Below, piece after piece: positions 1-5,907 of a stretch of 7,345 nt of DNA (positions are counted from its first letter, which is position 1; each line of letters starts with the position of its first letter). The notes under the pieces are model-generated. The model was not told where the DNA came from. It was given only the letters and a program-made list of their open reading frames with translations, and searched no databases. Position numbers and translations under genes: made by a program. The DNA is from Rhodospirillales bacterium (GTDB lineage: Bacteria; Pseudomonadota; Alphaproteobacteria; Rhodospirillales_A; JACZKS01). The stretch lies in NCBI GenBank assembly GCA_018648445.1, contig JABGRG010000148.1, forward strand, positions 1 through 7,345, in the 5' to 3' direction.

Positions 1-864
1 ATCGTCAACGAGGCGATCTACGCGGCGCATGCAAGCGGGGCCAAGCAGATCGATGCCGCGGCGGTGCGCGCGGCACAGCACCACCGGCGCACCCGCAACG
101 CGCGGATCGAGGACCGGACCCAGGAATCGATAAAGCGCGGCACGGTGATGATCTCAACTTCGGGCGTTGCGGTCGGGCAGGTCAACGGGCTGACCGTGCG
201 CGACACGGGAGACCATGCTTTCGGCGCGCCCTCCCGGGTGACCGCGCGCACATCGATTGGTCGGCGCGGGGTGACCAACATCGAGCGCGAGACGGACCTC
301 GGCGGGCCTATTCAGCAGAAGGGCGCGATGGTCATCCAGGGTTACCTGGCGGGCCTGTTCGCGCGGCGCACGCCGCTGTCGTTCAACGCCTCGATCACCT
401 TCGAGCAGAGCTATGGCGGGGTCGAGGGGGACAGCGCCTCGCTGGCCGAGGTGCTGACGATCCTGTCTGATCTGGCCGATCTGCCCCTGCGCCAGGATCT
501 GGCGGTGACGGGCTCGGTCAACCAGCGCGGCGAGGTGCAGGCGATCGGCGGGCTGATCCAGAAGTCCGAGGGGTTCTACAGAACATGCGTCGAGGCGGGG
601 CCGCTGACGGGGGATCAGGGGGTCGTGTTCCCGCGGTCCAATGAGCCGAGCCTGATATTGAATGACGAGATGGCGGCGGACATCGCCGCCGGCCGGTTCC
701 ACACCTATTCGGCCGCCCATGTGGACGAGGCGGTGGAACTGTTCACGGGGATCGAAGCGGGCGTCGCCGACGCCGACGGCAATTACCCGGCGGGCAGCGT
801 CTATGCGCGGGTTGCCGAACGGCTGGTCGCATTTGACCAGGCGCTGGACGCGCGCGACCACTAG
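1..864 (+). CDS. Lon-related ATP-dependent protease (LonH/YcbZ type), C-terminal part; 5' end outside window
   Basis: The frame is open from base 1 to a TAG at 862-864, so 287 residues of a longer protein are visible. They cover the end of the AAA+ module and the Lon-type serine protease domain, which degrades unfolded or regulatory proteins in the cytoplasm using ATP. The catalytic Ser lies in EGDSAS (codon 145, bases 433-435) and the catalytic Lys in IGGLIQK (codon 188, bases 562-564). Their 43-residue spacing equals the Ser679-Lys722 spacing of E. coli Lon. The segments IERE, GGPIQQKG, FEQSYGG and TGSVNQRGEVQAIGG are typical of the LonH/YcbZ 'lon-related' branch rather than LonA. An in-frame ATG or GTG inside the window is not the true start, because the homology continues upstream to base 1. 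The gene converges on the lipoprotein gene across a 42-base gap. The ATPase motifs and promoter lie outside the window, so ATPase activity cannot be confirmed here. Confidence 0.92.
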   Translation: MVNEAIYAAHASGAKQIDAAAVRAAQHHRRTRNARIEDRTQESIKRGTVMISTSGVAVGQVNGLTVRDTGDHAFGAPSRVTARTSIGRRGVTNIERETDLGGPIQQKGAMVIQGYLAGLFARRTPLSFNASITFEQSYGGVEGDSASLAEVLTILSDLADLPLRQDLAVTGSVNQRGEVQAIGGLIQKSEGFYRTCVEAGPLTGDQGVVFPRSNEPSLILNDEMAADIAAGRFHTYSAAHVDEAVELFTGIEAGVADADGNYPAGSVYARVAERLVAFDQALDARDH

Positions 865-880
865 AGGTGGAGCGTAAGTT

Positions 881-902
881 GGTCCCGGCCTTGGCCGGGT
901 CC
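881..902. terminator. GC-rich hairpin between two convergent genes, candidate bidirectional terminator
   Basis: The arms CCCGGCC (884-890) and GGCCGGG (893-899) are perfectly complementary, realistically folding as a 6-bp stem with a CTTG loop. The stem is extended by GG/CC (881-882 with 901-902) beyond one T-T mismatch. It sits 17 bases after the protease stop and 4 bases after the end of the lipoprotein gene on the opposite strand, where a shared terminator would be expected. Neither strand has a clear T-run after the stem, so it is not a textbook intrinsic terminator. It may assist Rho-dependent termination or protect the transcript 3' ends. Confidence 0.45.
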
Positions 903-906
903 CAAA

Positions 907-2058
907 TTAGCGTACGTAGATGTGCACCTCGTTGCTGCCAACGTCCGAACTGGACGTCGAGCTCAGCGACAGGCGATCACTCGGCAGACCCATCTGGATC
1001 AGCGTCTGGAGCACCTGCTCGGCATTGCGCCGCGACTGGTTGGCGCTCAGTGCGACCTGCGCCGGTGTGCCCTGCTGGGGCACGATCGAGACGATATCGA
1101 ACACCGCGCCCGGACGCCGGTTCAGCGCTTCGCTGGCAGCGGTGAAGAGCGGCTCCTGATAGGGCACGTTCGGACGGTCGAACCGGATCACCACGAGCGG
1201 GCGGCGGTTCGCCAGGCTGGCCGCCGGGCTCGGCGCGCCGCTGCGTGCGGGGCCGGCGGTGGCGAAGGCGCGATTGGCCAGGCTGATGCCGAACAGCTCG
1301 CCGTTTTTCACGGCCAGCGAAAGCACGGTGAGGTTGCTGCGCTCGCGACCGACATAGTTGGTCTGGCGCGACACGTCCTCGCTCAGCTCGTTGAGCAGGC
1401 GGTCGATCAGCACGACGGTGCGGTTGACCTCGTCTTCGAGGATGGCGAGCTGGCGATGGTCTTCGTCGATCGCGCCGGTCAGGCCATAGGTGGCGCGGAC
1501 CGATTCCAGAATGAACGCGGCGAGTGCGCTGCTGTCGGCAACATTGTTCGACAGGCTGTTCATCTGTCCGACGCCGTCGGAAATCTGATCGAGAGTCGTC
1601 TGGGCATTGGTCCATCCCGCGACGAGATTCGGGTTGCCCGGTGTCGTGCCGACCTGCAGGCGGGCCTGAATGTCTGCGACGAGGCTCTGATAGGTGTTCG
1701 CGTTCGTGATGGTTTGTACGCGCAGTTCCTGCAGGACCTGATTGCCGCTGCCGATGTTCGTCTGCAGGCGGCCGAGATCGGCGCGCAGGCGCTCGACGCG
1801 CCGGCCGACTTCGGTGCCCGTGGTCTGTCCGGCCGTCACGCCGCTGGGCTGGAAACTGTTCTGGCCAAGCTGTGGCGGTGCGGCGGAGATGGTCGGCTGC
1901 GGGTTGCGTTCAGCCGCGCTCGCCGGAATGACCTGCCGGTCGCCGCCGGATGGAGACGAGCCCGTCAGGGACGGAATGAGTGCGTTGTCTGTAAAATCGC
2001 AGGCCGCCAGTAGCAGCGCTGCGCCGGCCAGTGCCGACCAGGTGCGTTTCGTTGTCAT
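907..2058 (-). CDS. putative envelope lipoprotein with helical middle region and degenerate OmpA-like C-terminal domain
   Basis: The product has 383 residues. It starts with a lipoprotein signal peptide: basic residues (K4, R5), a hydrophobic stretch and a lipobox LAAC with Cys20 as the expected lipidation site. Residues about 21-80 are rich in Pro, Ser, Gln and Gly and look disordered. Residues about 80-270 are mostly helical, with coiled-coil-like stretches around RVERLRADLGRLQ. From about residue 287 (PLVVIRFDR) to the end the pattern resembles an OmpA/Pal/MotB peptidoglycan-binding domain: a beta strand, then ALSANQSRRNAEQVLQTL, then DRLSLSS. The Arg pair (R343/R344) is kept, but the usual GHTD aspartate is replaced by a PQQG stretch, so cell-wall binding is uncertain. 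The residue after Cys20 is Asp, an inner-membrane retention signal in E. coli. The ATG at 2058 is preceded by AAGG (2065-2068) at good spacing. I do not recognise a named family; an anchoring or structural role is inference. Confidence 0.82.
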   Translation of the reverse strand: MTTKRTWSALAGAALLLAACDFTDNALIPSLTGSSPSGGDRQVIPASAAERNPQPTISAAPPQLGQNSFQPSGVTAGQTTGTEVGRRVERLRADLGRLQTNIGSGNQVLQELRVQTITNANTYQSLVADIQARLQVGTTPGNPNLVAGWTNAQTTLDQISDGVGQMNSLSNNVADSSALAAFILESVRATYGLTGAIDEDHRQLAILEDEVNRTVVLIDRLLNELSEDVSRQTNYVGRERSNLTVLSLAVKNGELFGISLANRAFATAGPARSGAPSPAASLANRRPLVVIRFDRPNVPYQEPLFTAASEALNRRPGAVFDIVSIVPQQGTPAQVALSANQSRRNAEQVLQTLIQMGLPSDRLSLSSTSSSDVGSNEVHIYVR

Positions 2059-2158
2059 CCGCTACCTTGTCCCTCAAATGCCCCTGCGCGATCCCCAGTA
2101 AATGCCGCAGAAGCGGCGAACGCGCAAAAATTGCTGTTTAGCCAAATGGTTGCGCCGG

Positions 2159-2187
2159 ATGTTACCGATTGGCATTCGACCGGGCAA
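2159..2187 (-). promoter_or_regulatory. candidate sigma-70 type promoter for the lipoprotein gene
   Basis: Read on the - strand, TTGCCC (2187-2182) and TAACAT (2164-2159) are separated by exactly 17 bases. Each matches 4 of 6 consensus positions. This would give a leader of roughly 90 bases before the ATG at 2058. It was found by eye with no supporting operator, so it is only a candidate. Confidence 0.28.
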
Positions 2188-2247
2188 GCGGCTTTTGGAC
2201 CGGATTTTCGCGACATTTCGCAGACGTTGATACCGGGCTTCAGATAC

Positions 2248-2276
2248 TTGCAATCGGTGATGCTTTTGATTAGCGT
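2248..2276 (+). promoter_or_regulatory. candidate promoter for tRNA-Arg
   Basis: TTGCAA (2248-2253) and TAGCGT (2271-2276) are separated by 17 bases, and the tRNA begins 18 bases after the -10-like box, giving a short leader as is usual for tRNA genes. The -35 matches 4 of 6 consensus bases and the -10 only 3 of 6, so the call is weak and depends mainly on position. Confidence 0.28.
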
Positions 2277-2294
2277 CCGCGCGCCTTGGCCAAA

Positions 2295-2371
2295 GCGCCC
2301 GTAGCTCAACTGGATAGAGCGTCTGACTACGGATCAGGAGGTTGGGAGTTCGAATCTTCCCGGGCGCGCCA
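2295..2371 (+). tRNA. tRNA-Arg (anticodon ACG)
   Basis: A complete 77-base cloverleaf can be drawn by hand. The acceptor stem is GCGCCCG (2295-2301) with CGGGCGC (2361-2367), followed by discriminator G and an encoded CCA (2369-2371). The D-stem is GCTC/GAGC. The anticodon stem is TCTGA/TCAGG with loop CTACGGA, placing the anticodon ACG at 2329-2331. The T-stem is GGGAG/CTTCC with loop TTCGAAT. A34 is normally deaminated to inosine by TadA, so this tRNA reads CGU, CGC and CGA codons. It stands alone between the divergently transcribed lipoprotein gene and the convergent catabolic cluster. It also marks the place where base composition changes, and tRNA 3' ends are frequent integration sites. 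Confidence 0.97.
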
Positions 2372-2473
2372 AGGAGCTCAAATACTTAGCGACACACCAT
2401 ACGCATCATTCAGGTGATCTGGTGGCGGATACGGAATGCTCGGACTGGGTTTTTCGCTGACACGGCCAAAACT

Positions 2474-4795
2474 CTAGCCTTTCGCCGATTTCCGCGATTG
2501 GAGAGCGCGCCATACACGTTCCGGCGTGGCGGGCATGGGTATATCGTCTACATCCAGGGCGTTGCAGATCGCCCCGATCACCGCGGGTGGTGCGCCCACA
2601 GTACCTGTTTCGCCAGCGCCTTTGACGCCAATAGAATTGGTGCTTGTTGGTACAGCCATTTCCTCGACCGTGAAGGGCGGCAGGTCATCGGCTCGGGGCA
2701 TGGCGTAGTCTTGGAATGATGCCGTCAGAAGTTGGCCGGAAGTTGCGTCGTAGTGCATGTCTTCGAGCATCGCTTGGCCGATGCCTTGCGCCACGCCGCC
2801 GTGTATCTGTCCATGCAGCAAAAGCGGATTCACAACGGTCCCGACATCATCGACAACAACCAAACTTACTAGCACTGTCGTCCCGGTATCCGGATCGATT
2901 TCAACTTCCGCAATTTGGCAGCCGTTGGGGAAGTTTCCATGCTGTGGGTTATGGTCCCCCACCGCTTCTAACCCGATACCGAGATGTGGTGGCCAGTTTG
3001 CAGGTGCGAAGGAAGATTTCGCGACCTCGACGATATTGACGGATTTGTCGGTCCCGGAAACCGTGAAGTTGCCGTCCTCGAAAACAATATCATTCTCGGC
3101 GGCTTCCAGGAGGTAGCCGGCAATTTCCTTGCCCTTTTCGATGATGGTGTCTGCGGCCATTCTGAGCGCCGCACCGCCCACGGTCATGGATCGTGAGCCG
3201 ATGGTGCCGCGTCCCATCGCGACCTTATCTGATTCACCTTGAATCAAAAAGATGCGGTCGTAGTCGACACCCAAAAAGTCAGACACCATCTGGGCGTAAA
3301 CGGTTTCATGGCCCTGACCATGTGAATGTGTGCCGGCCAGAATGGTGACGTCCCCGCCGGGATCAAACCGGATCTCCATCCGCTCGTTGAAGACGGCGGC
3401 GGACTCCAGATAGACCGAGATGCCACGACCCCGCAGCTTGCCGCGTGCCTCCGTCTTTCCTTTGCGGGCGTCGAATCCGTGCCAGTCCGATACGTCGATG
3501 GCTCGGTCCATGATGGCTTCGAAATCGCCGCAATCGAGTGTCAGCCCCAATGCGGTCTCGTAGGGCATTTGTTCTGCGCGAACCAAATTGCGCCGTCGAA
3601 TGTCGATGGGATCTAGGCCCAGCCGGCGGGCAGCGATGTCCATCATGCGCTCCAGAACGAAAGCGGCTTCCGGCCGACCGGCACCGCGATACGGCGCCGT
3701 TGCCCCCATATTTGCGAAGAGCGCGCGCGTCGTGGCGTCAATGGCAGGAATGGCATAGACCCCGGACAACAATTCGCTGAAATCCATTGGCGACACACCG
3801 GCTGCCGGGTGGAGATAGGCCCCGACGTTATAGTCGGATGTCACTTTGAGGCCCGTGATCAAACCGTCGTCCTGAACCGCCACCTCGCATTGAGCGATCA
3901 TGTCTCGCCCGTGACTGTCACTGGTAAAAGATTCCTGTCGATCACCGATCCACTTGACCGGACGGCCCGTCAGTTTGGCGCCCCACAGAACGAGAACGTC
4001 CTCGCTGTAAAACACCCCCTTCATCCCGAATCCGCCGCCGACGTCGGGCGCAATGACCTGGAGTTTCGCCTCAGGAATTTTGAGCATGCTGCCGGCGATG
4101 TCTTGTCGGGCCCGGTTGGGTGCCTGATTGCTCGCGTAAAGTGTAAATTTTTGGGTGCCGGGTTCGTAGAGGCCGATGGCGGCACGCGGCTCCATGGAGT
4201 TCGTGTTCACCCGGTTGTTCGTGAGGGTTGCGTCGATGACATGCGGGGCATGGCTCAGGGCTGTCTCAACACCACCGCTGTCGCCCATTTTGAAGGTAAA
4301 CGCTTCGTTGCTTTCGGTGCCCTCCCAAACGCGTGGGGCGGTGGGGCTGAACGCTTCGTCGGTTCGGTTAACGGAGGGGAGAGGGGCGTATTCGACTTCG
4401 ATGAGTTCTGCCCCATCTTTCGCAATTTCGAGTGATTCAGCGATCACAAAAGCCACGGGTGCGCCGACGCACTTGACGTCACCGCACACAAGAGCGCCGA
4501 AGGGATGCTGAACGCCCTCTTGCCCGCCCATGAGAAAGGGAAACATGGTGACGCACTCGACCGTTCCCAGGCCCGCATCCACATAGTCTTGCCCGGTGAG
4601 GACCGCGAGGACGCCGGGTAGCTCCTTTGCCGCATCGGTCTCCATGGAGACAATGCGGGCGTTGGCGTGCGGCGAACGCAGGACAATGGCGTGTGATTCG
4701 TTGGGAAACCTGTGGTCCCCGACATACTGGCCCCGGCCGGTCAGGAAGCGCGGGTCTTCTTTTCTGGGTACAGGCTGGCCGATTCCGAATTTCAT
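2474..4795 (-). CDS. xanthine dehydrogenase/CO dehydrogenase family molybdopterin-binding subunit (form-II CoxL-like)
   Basis: This is the large catalytic subunit of a molybdenum hydroxylase, a class that hydroxylates (hetero)aromatic rings, aldehydes or purines with water as oxygen donor. From the ATG at 4795 it has 773 residues, normal for the family. The N-terminal hammerhead domain opens with GIGQPVPRKEDPRFLTG. Cofactor-binding motifs follow: GGGFGMK (about 253-259), PYRGAGR (368-374), GQGH (493-496), GSRS (533-536) and GVKGAGETG with the presumed catalytic Glu at 729. The active-site loop is the form-II type; true CO dehydrogenases carry AYRCSFR, so CO oxidation is unlikely. A GTG at 4801 would add two residues, but the AGAGAG ribosome-binding site ends at that G and sits 5 bases before the ATG, favouring the ATG. 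The gene follows the decarboxylase gene closely and ends the cluster. No FAD or [2Fe-2S] partner subunit is in the window. The substrate is unknown. Confidence 0.93.
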   Translation of the reverse strand: MKFGIGQPVPRKEDPRFLTGRGQYVGDHRFPNESHAIVLRSPHANARIVSMETDAAKELPGVLAVLTGQDYVDAGLGTVECVTMFPFLMGGQEGVQHPFGALVCGDVKCVGAPVAFVIAESLEIAKDGAELIEVEYAPLPSVNRTDEAFSPTAPRVWEGTESNEAFTFKMGDSGGVETALSHAPHVIDATLTNNRVNTNSMEPRAAIGLYEPGTQKFTLYASNQAPNRARQDIAGSMLKIPEAKLQVIAPDVGGGFGMKGVFYSEDVLVLWGAKLTGRPVKWIGDRQESFTSDSHGRDMIAQCEVAVQDDGLITGLKVTSDYNVGAYLHPAAGVSPMDFSELLSGVYAIPAIDATTRALFANMGATAPYRGAGRPEAAFVLERMMDIAARRLGLDPIDIRRRNLVRAEQMPYETALGLTLDCGDFEAIMDRAIDVSDWHGFDARKGKTEARGKLRGRGISVYLESAAVFNERMEIRFDPGGDVTILAGTHSHGQGHETVYAQMVSDFLGVDYDRIFLIQGESDKVAMGRGTIGSRSMTVGGAALRMAADTIIEKGKEIAGYLLEAAENDIVFEDGNFTVSGTDKSVNIVEVAKSSFAPANWPPHLGIGLEAVGDHNPQHGNFPNGCQIAEVEIDPDTGTTVLVSLVVVDDVGTVVNPLLLHGQIHGGVAQGIGQAMLEDMHYDATSGQLLTASFQDYAMPRADDLPPFTVEEMAVPTSTNSIGVKGAGETGTVGAPPAVIGAICNALDVDDIPMPATPERVWRALQSRKSAKG

Positions 4796-4800
4796 GGTCA

Positions 4801-4806
4801 CTCTCT
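4801..4806 (-). promoter_or_regulatory. ribosome-binding site that decides the start of the CoxL-like gene
   Basis: On the - strand AGAGAG is followed by five bases (TGACC) and then ATG at 4795. The competing GTG start at 4801 would use the last G of this same motif, leaving it without a well-placed Shine-Dalgarno sequence. The site lies in the short gap after the decarboxylase stop (4815-4813), consistent with translation from one mRNA. Confidence 0.55.
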
Positions 4807-4812
4807 AATTCT

Positions 4813-5772
4813 TCACGCACTCAACGGCAGGCCAAATAGCTTGATGGCATTGGTTCGACCGATGGTTTTGCGGTCGCCGTCGGAAAGGTCAGCGTGGTCA
4901 AACCATTCGCAGCCGTCCTTCATGGGTTCAAATGGGTAGTCGACGGAAAAGAGAACACGGTCCACGCCAACTTCGGTTATCGTCAGATGCAGTGGCGGGT
5001 CATAGAATTGACCGCTCGTCGTCACATGAACATTGTTTTGCATATAGTGGCGGATCGATTTTTTGGCGGGCACGCCTTTGGGGTCCACTTCCAATCGATG
5101 ATCCAGGCGCCACAGGTCGAAGGGAATTCGTTCCCCGAGATGACCCAGGATCAGTTGCAGGTCCGGATGTTCGTCAAACAATCCTGAACACATGAGGCGA
5201 AGGGCATGGACTGATGTTTCCATGGCAAACGCCCAGGTGGCGTATGTCAGCCAGGGGTGGCCGTCATACATTGGCATATGATCCGTCAATGGATTGCGGG
5301 GGTGCATGTAGAAGGGAACGCCCAGTTTTTCGACCTCCGCCCAGAAGGGCCGGTACTCGGGAAGATCGTAATAAAGATGTGAGTATTCTTCCTCTTTCTG
5401 ACTAAACCCGTTCACGTTCACGCCGACAAACCCGAGATCATTTACGCATCGGTGTAGTTCGGTGATTGCCGCGTCCGGATCCTGGAGGGGAAGAGCACCC
5501 AATCCGGCAAACCGGGAGGGATGGCGGGCGACCTGCTCAGCCAGCATGTCATTGGTTTGCTGGGCGAGTGCTACGGCACCCTCGACGTCCAGGACTTCCT
5601 GAACTGCCGGCGCGTTGAGAGAGAGGACAGCGAACTCGATACCGAATAGGTCCATTTCCTCGAGGCGCTTCGCCTCAAAGTCGAGTAAGTCAGCTTGCAG
5701 TGATTTTGGCGCAACCGGATTTTGAGTTTCCGTGACGGCAAAATGCTCTTCGAGCGCGATTTTTCCCTGCAT
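4813..5772 (-). CDS. amidohydrolase-superfamily metal-dependent decarboxylase, gamma-resorcylate decarboxylase-like
   Basis: The 319-residue product begins MQGKIALEEHF, nearly the N-terminus of gamma-resorcylate (2,6-dihydroxybenzoate) decarboxylases, and is close in length to that family (about 327). Those enzymes bind a divalent metal through Glu8, His10, His164 and Asp287. The matching residues here are E8 and H10 (EEH), H157 in FYMHPRNP and D278 in FSVDYPFE, with H211 in GHLGER as the further conserved active-site His. Other family-typical stretches are LSLNAPAVQ, ALPLQDPDAA, RCVNDLGFVG, VNGFSQ, YDGHPWL, GLFDEHP and IGRTNA. The expected reaction is non-oxidative loss of CO2 from an aromatic or heteroaromatic acid, or its reverse, in the cytoplasm. 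The family also contains 5-carboxyvanillate, isoorotate and ACMS decarboxylases and some hydrolases, so the substrate is open. A GGGGG ribosome-binding site lies 8 bases before the ATG. The gene starts after a 135-base gap and is followed closely by the CoxL-like gene. Confidence 0.88.
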   Translation of the reverse strand: MQGKIALEEHFAVTETQNPVAPKSLQADLLDFEAKRLEEMDLFGIEFAVLSLNAPAVQEVLDVEGAVALAQQTNDMLAEQVARHPSRFAGLGALPLQDPDAAITELHRCVNDLGFVGVNVNGFSQKEEEYSHLYYDLPEYRPFWAEVEKLGVPFYMHPRNPLTDHMPMYDGHPWLTYATWAFAMETSVHALRLMCSGLFDEHPDLQLILGHLGERIPFDLWRLDHRLEVDPKGVPAKKSIRHYMQNNVHVTTSGQFYDPPLHLTITEVGVDRVLFSVDYPFEPMKDGCEWFDHADLSDGDRKTIGRTNAIKLFGLPLSA

Positions 5773-5796
5773 ATCATGTGCCCCCTATGATTCTGG

Positions 5797-5831
5797 AAAT
5801 TTTACCCTCTGCCAGAAGGTAGTGAAAATTT
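5797..5831. repeat. AT-rich inverted repeat upstream of the decarboxylase gene
   Basis: AAATTTT (5797-5803) and AAAATTT (5825-5831) are perfect 7-bp inverted arms around a 21-base core. An overlapping dyad, TTCTGG (5791-5796) with CCAGAA (5812-5817), would compete with it. Both lie 20-60 bases before the decarboxylase ATG, in the leader or promoter zone, so a regulator site or mRNA hairpin is possible. No partner protein can be named. Confidence 0.35.
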
Positions 5832-5843
5832 GGTCTGGGTTTG

Positions 5844-5871
5844 CCGGCATATTTGATGTCATCAAGGCCGG
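5844..5871. promoter_or_regulatory. palindromic operator candidate in the gap between transporter and enzyme genes
   Basis: The core is a perfect dyad TTGATG-T-CATCAA at 5853-5865. It lies inside a second pair of arms, CCGGC (5844-5848) and GCCGG (5867-5871), whose centre is offset by about 1.5 bases. The site is 81-93 bases upstream of the decarboxylase ATG, where an operator for the decarboxylase-hydroxylase pair would be expected. The 13-bp size fits the T-N11-A frame of LysR-type sites and the short dyads of some GntR-type regulators, but no regulator gene is in the window. The core resembles an FNR box but has a 3-base instead of a 4-base spacer. The outer arms could also form a hairpin after the permease gene. 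Confidence 0.4.
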
Positions 5872-5907
5872 TTGATCGACCAAAGTTTTGGCAACCCGTT
5901 GAGAATA

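Noticed and set aside
154..861. 235-codon open frame on the - strand
   Set aside because: It is antisense to the Lon-like protease domain, which carries the catalytic Ser and Lys with correct spacing. The antisense protein shows no family features.
922..2013. 363-codon open frame on the + strand
   Set aside because: It is fully antisense to the lipoprotein gene, whose signal peptide, lipobox and OmpA-like end are coherent. The + strand translation is Arg/Ala/Gly-rich with no recognisable domain, as expected for a shadow frame in GC-rich DNA.
2055..2309. 84-codon - strand frame between lipoprotein gene and tRNA
   Set aside because: It runs into the 5' end of the tRNA on the opposite strand, overlaps the lipoprotein start codon, and has no recognisable domain or convincing ribosome-binding site.
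2372..2473. Terminator between tRNA-Arg and the CoxL-like gene
   Set aside because: Only weak pairings (such as ATCA/TGAT and CATTC/GAATG) are seen, and the single T-run at about 2450 is not preceded by a stable stem on the + strand.
2414..2719. 101-codon + strand frame after the tRNA
   Set aside because: Most of it is antisense to the conserved C-terminal region of the CoxL-like protein, including the catalytic Glu segment, and it has no recognisable family.
3809..4435. 208-codon + strand frame inside the CoxL-like gene
   Set aside because: It is antisense to a well-conserved molybdopterin-binding region; the reading is a shadow.
2474..4801. Aerobic carbon monoxide dehydrogenase (CoxL form I)
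   Set aside because: The active-site loop reads PYRGAGR rather than AYRCSFR, so the Cys that binds the Cu-Mo centre of true CO dehydrogenase is absent.
5853..5865. FNR/ANR-type box
   Set aside because: The half sites TTGAT and ATCAA match, but the spacer is 3 bases instead of the required 4, which would place the two halves on the wrong helical phase.
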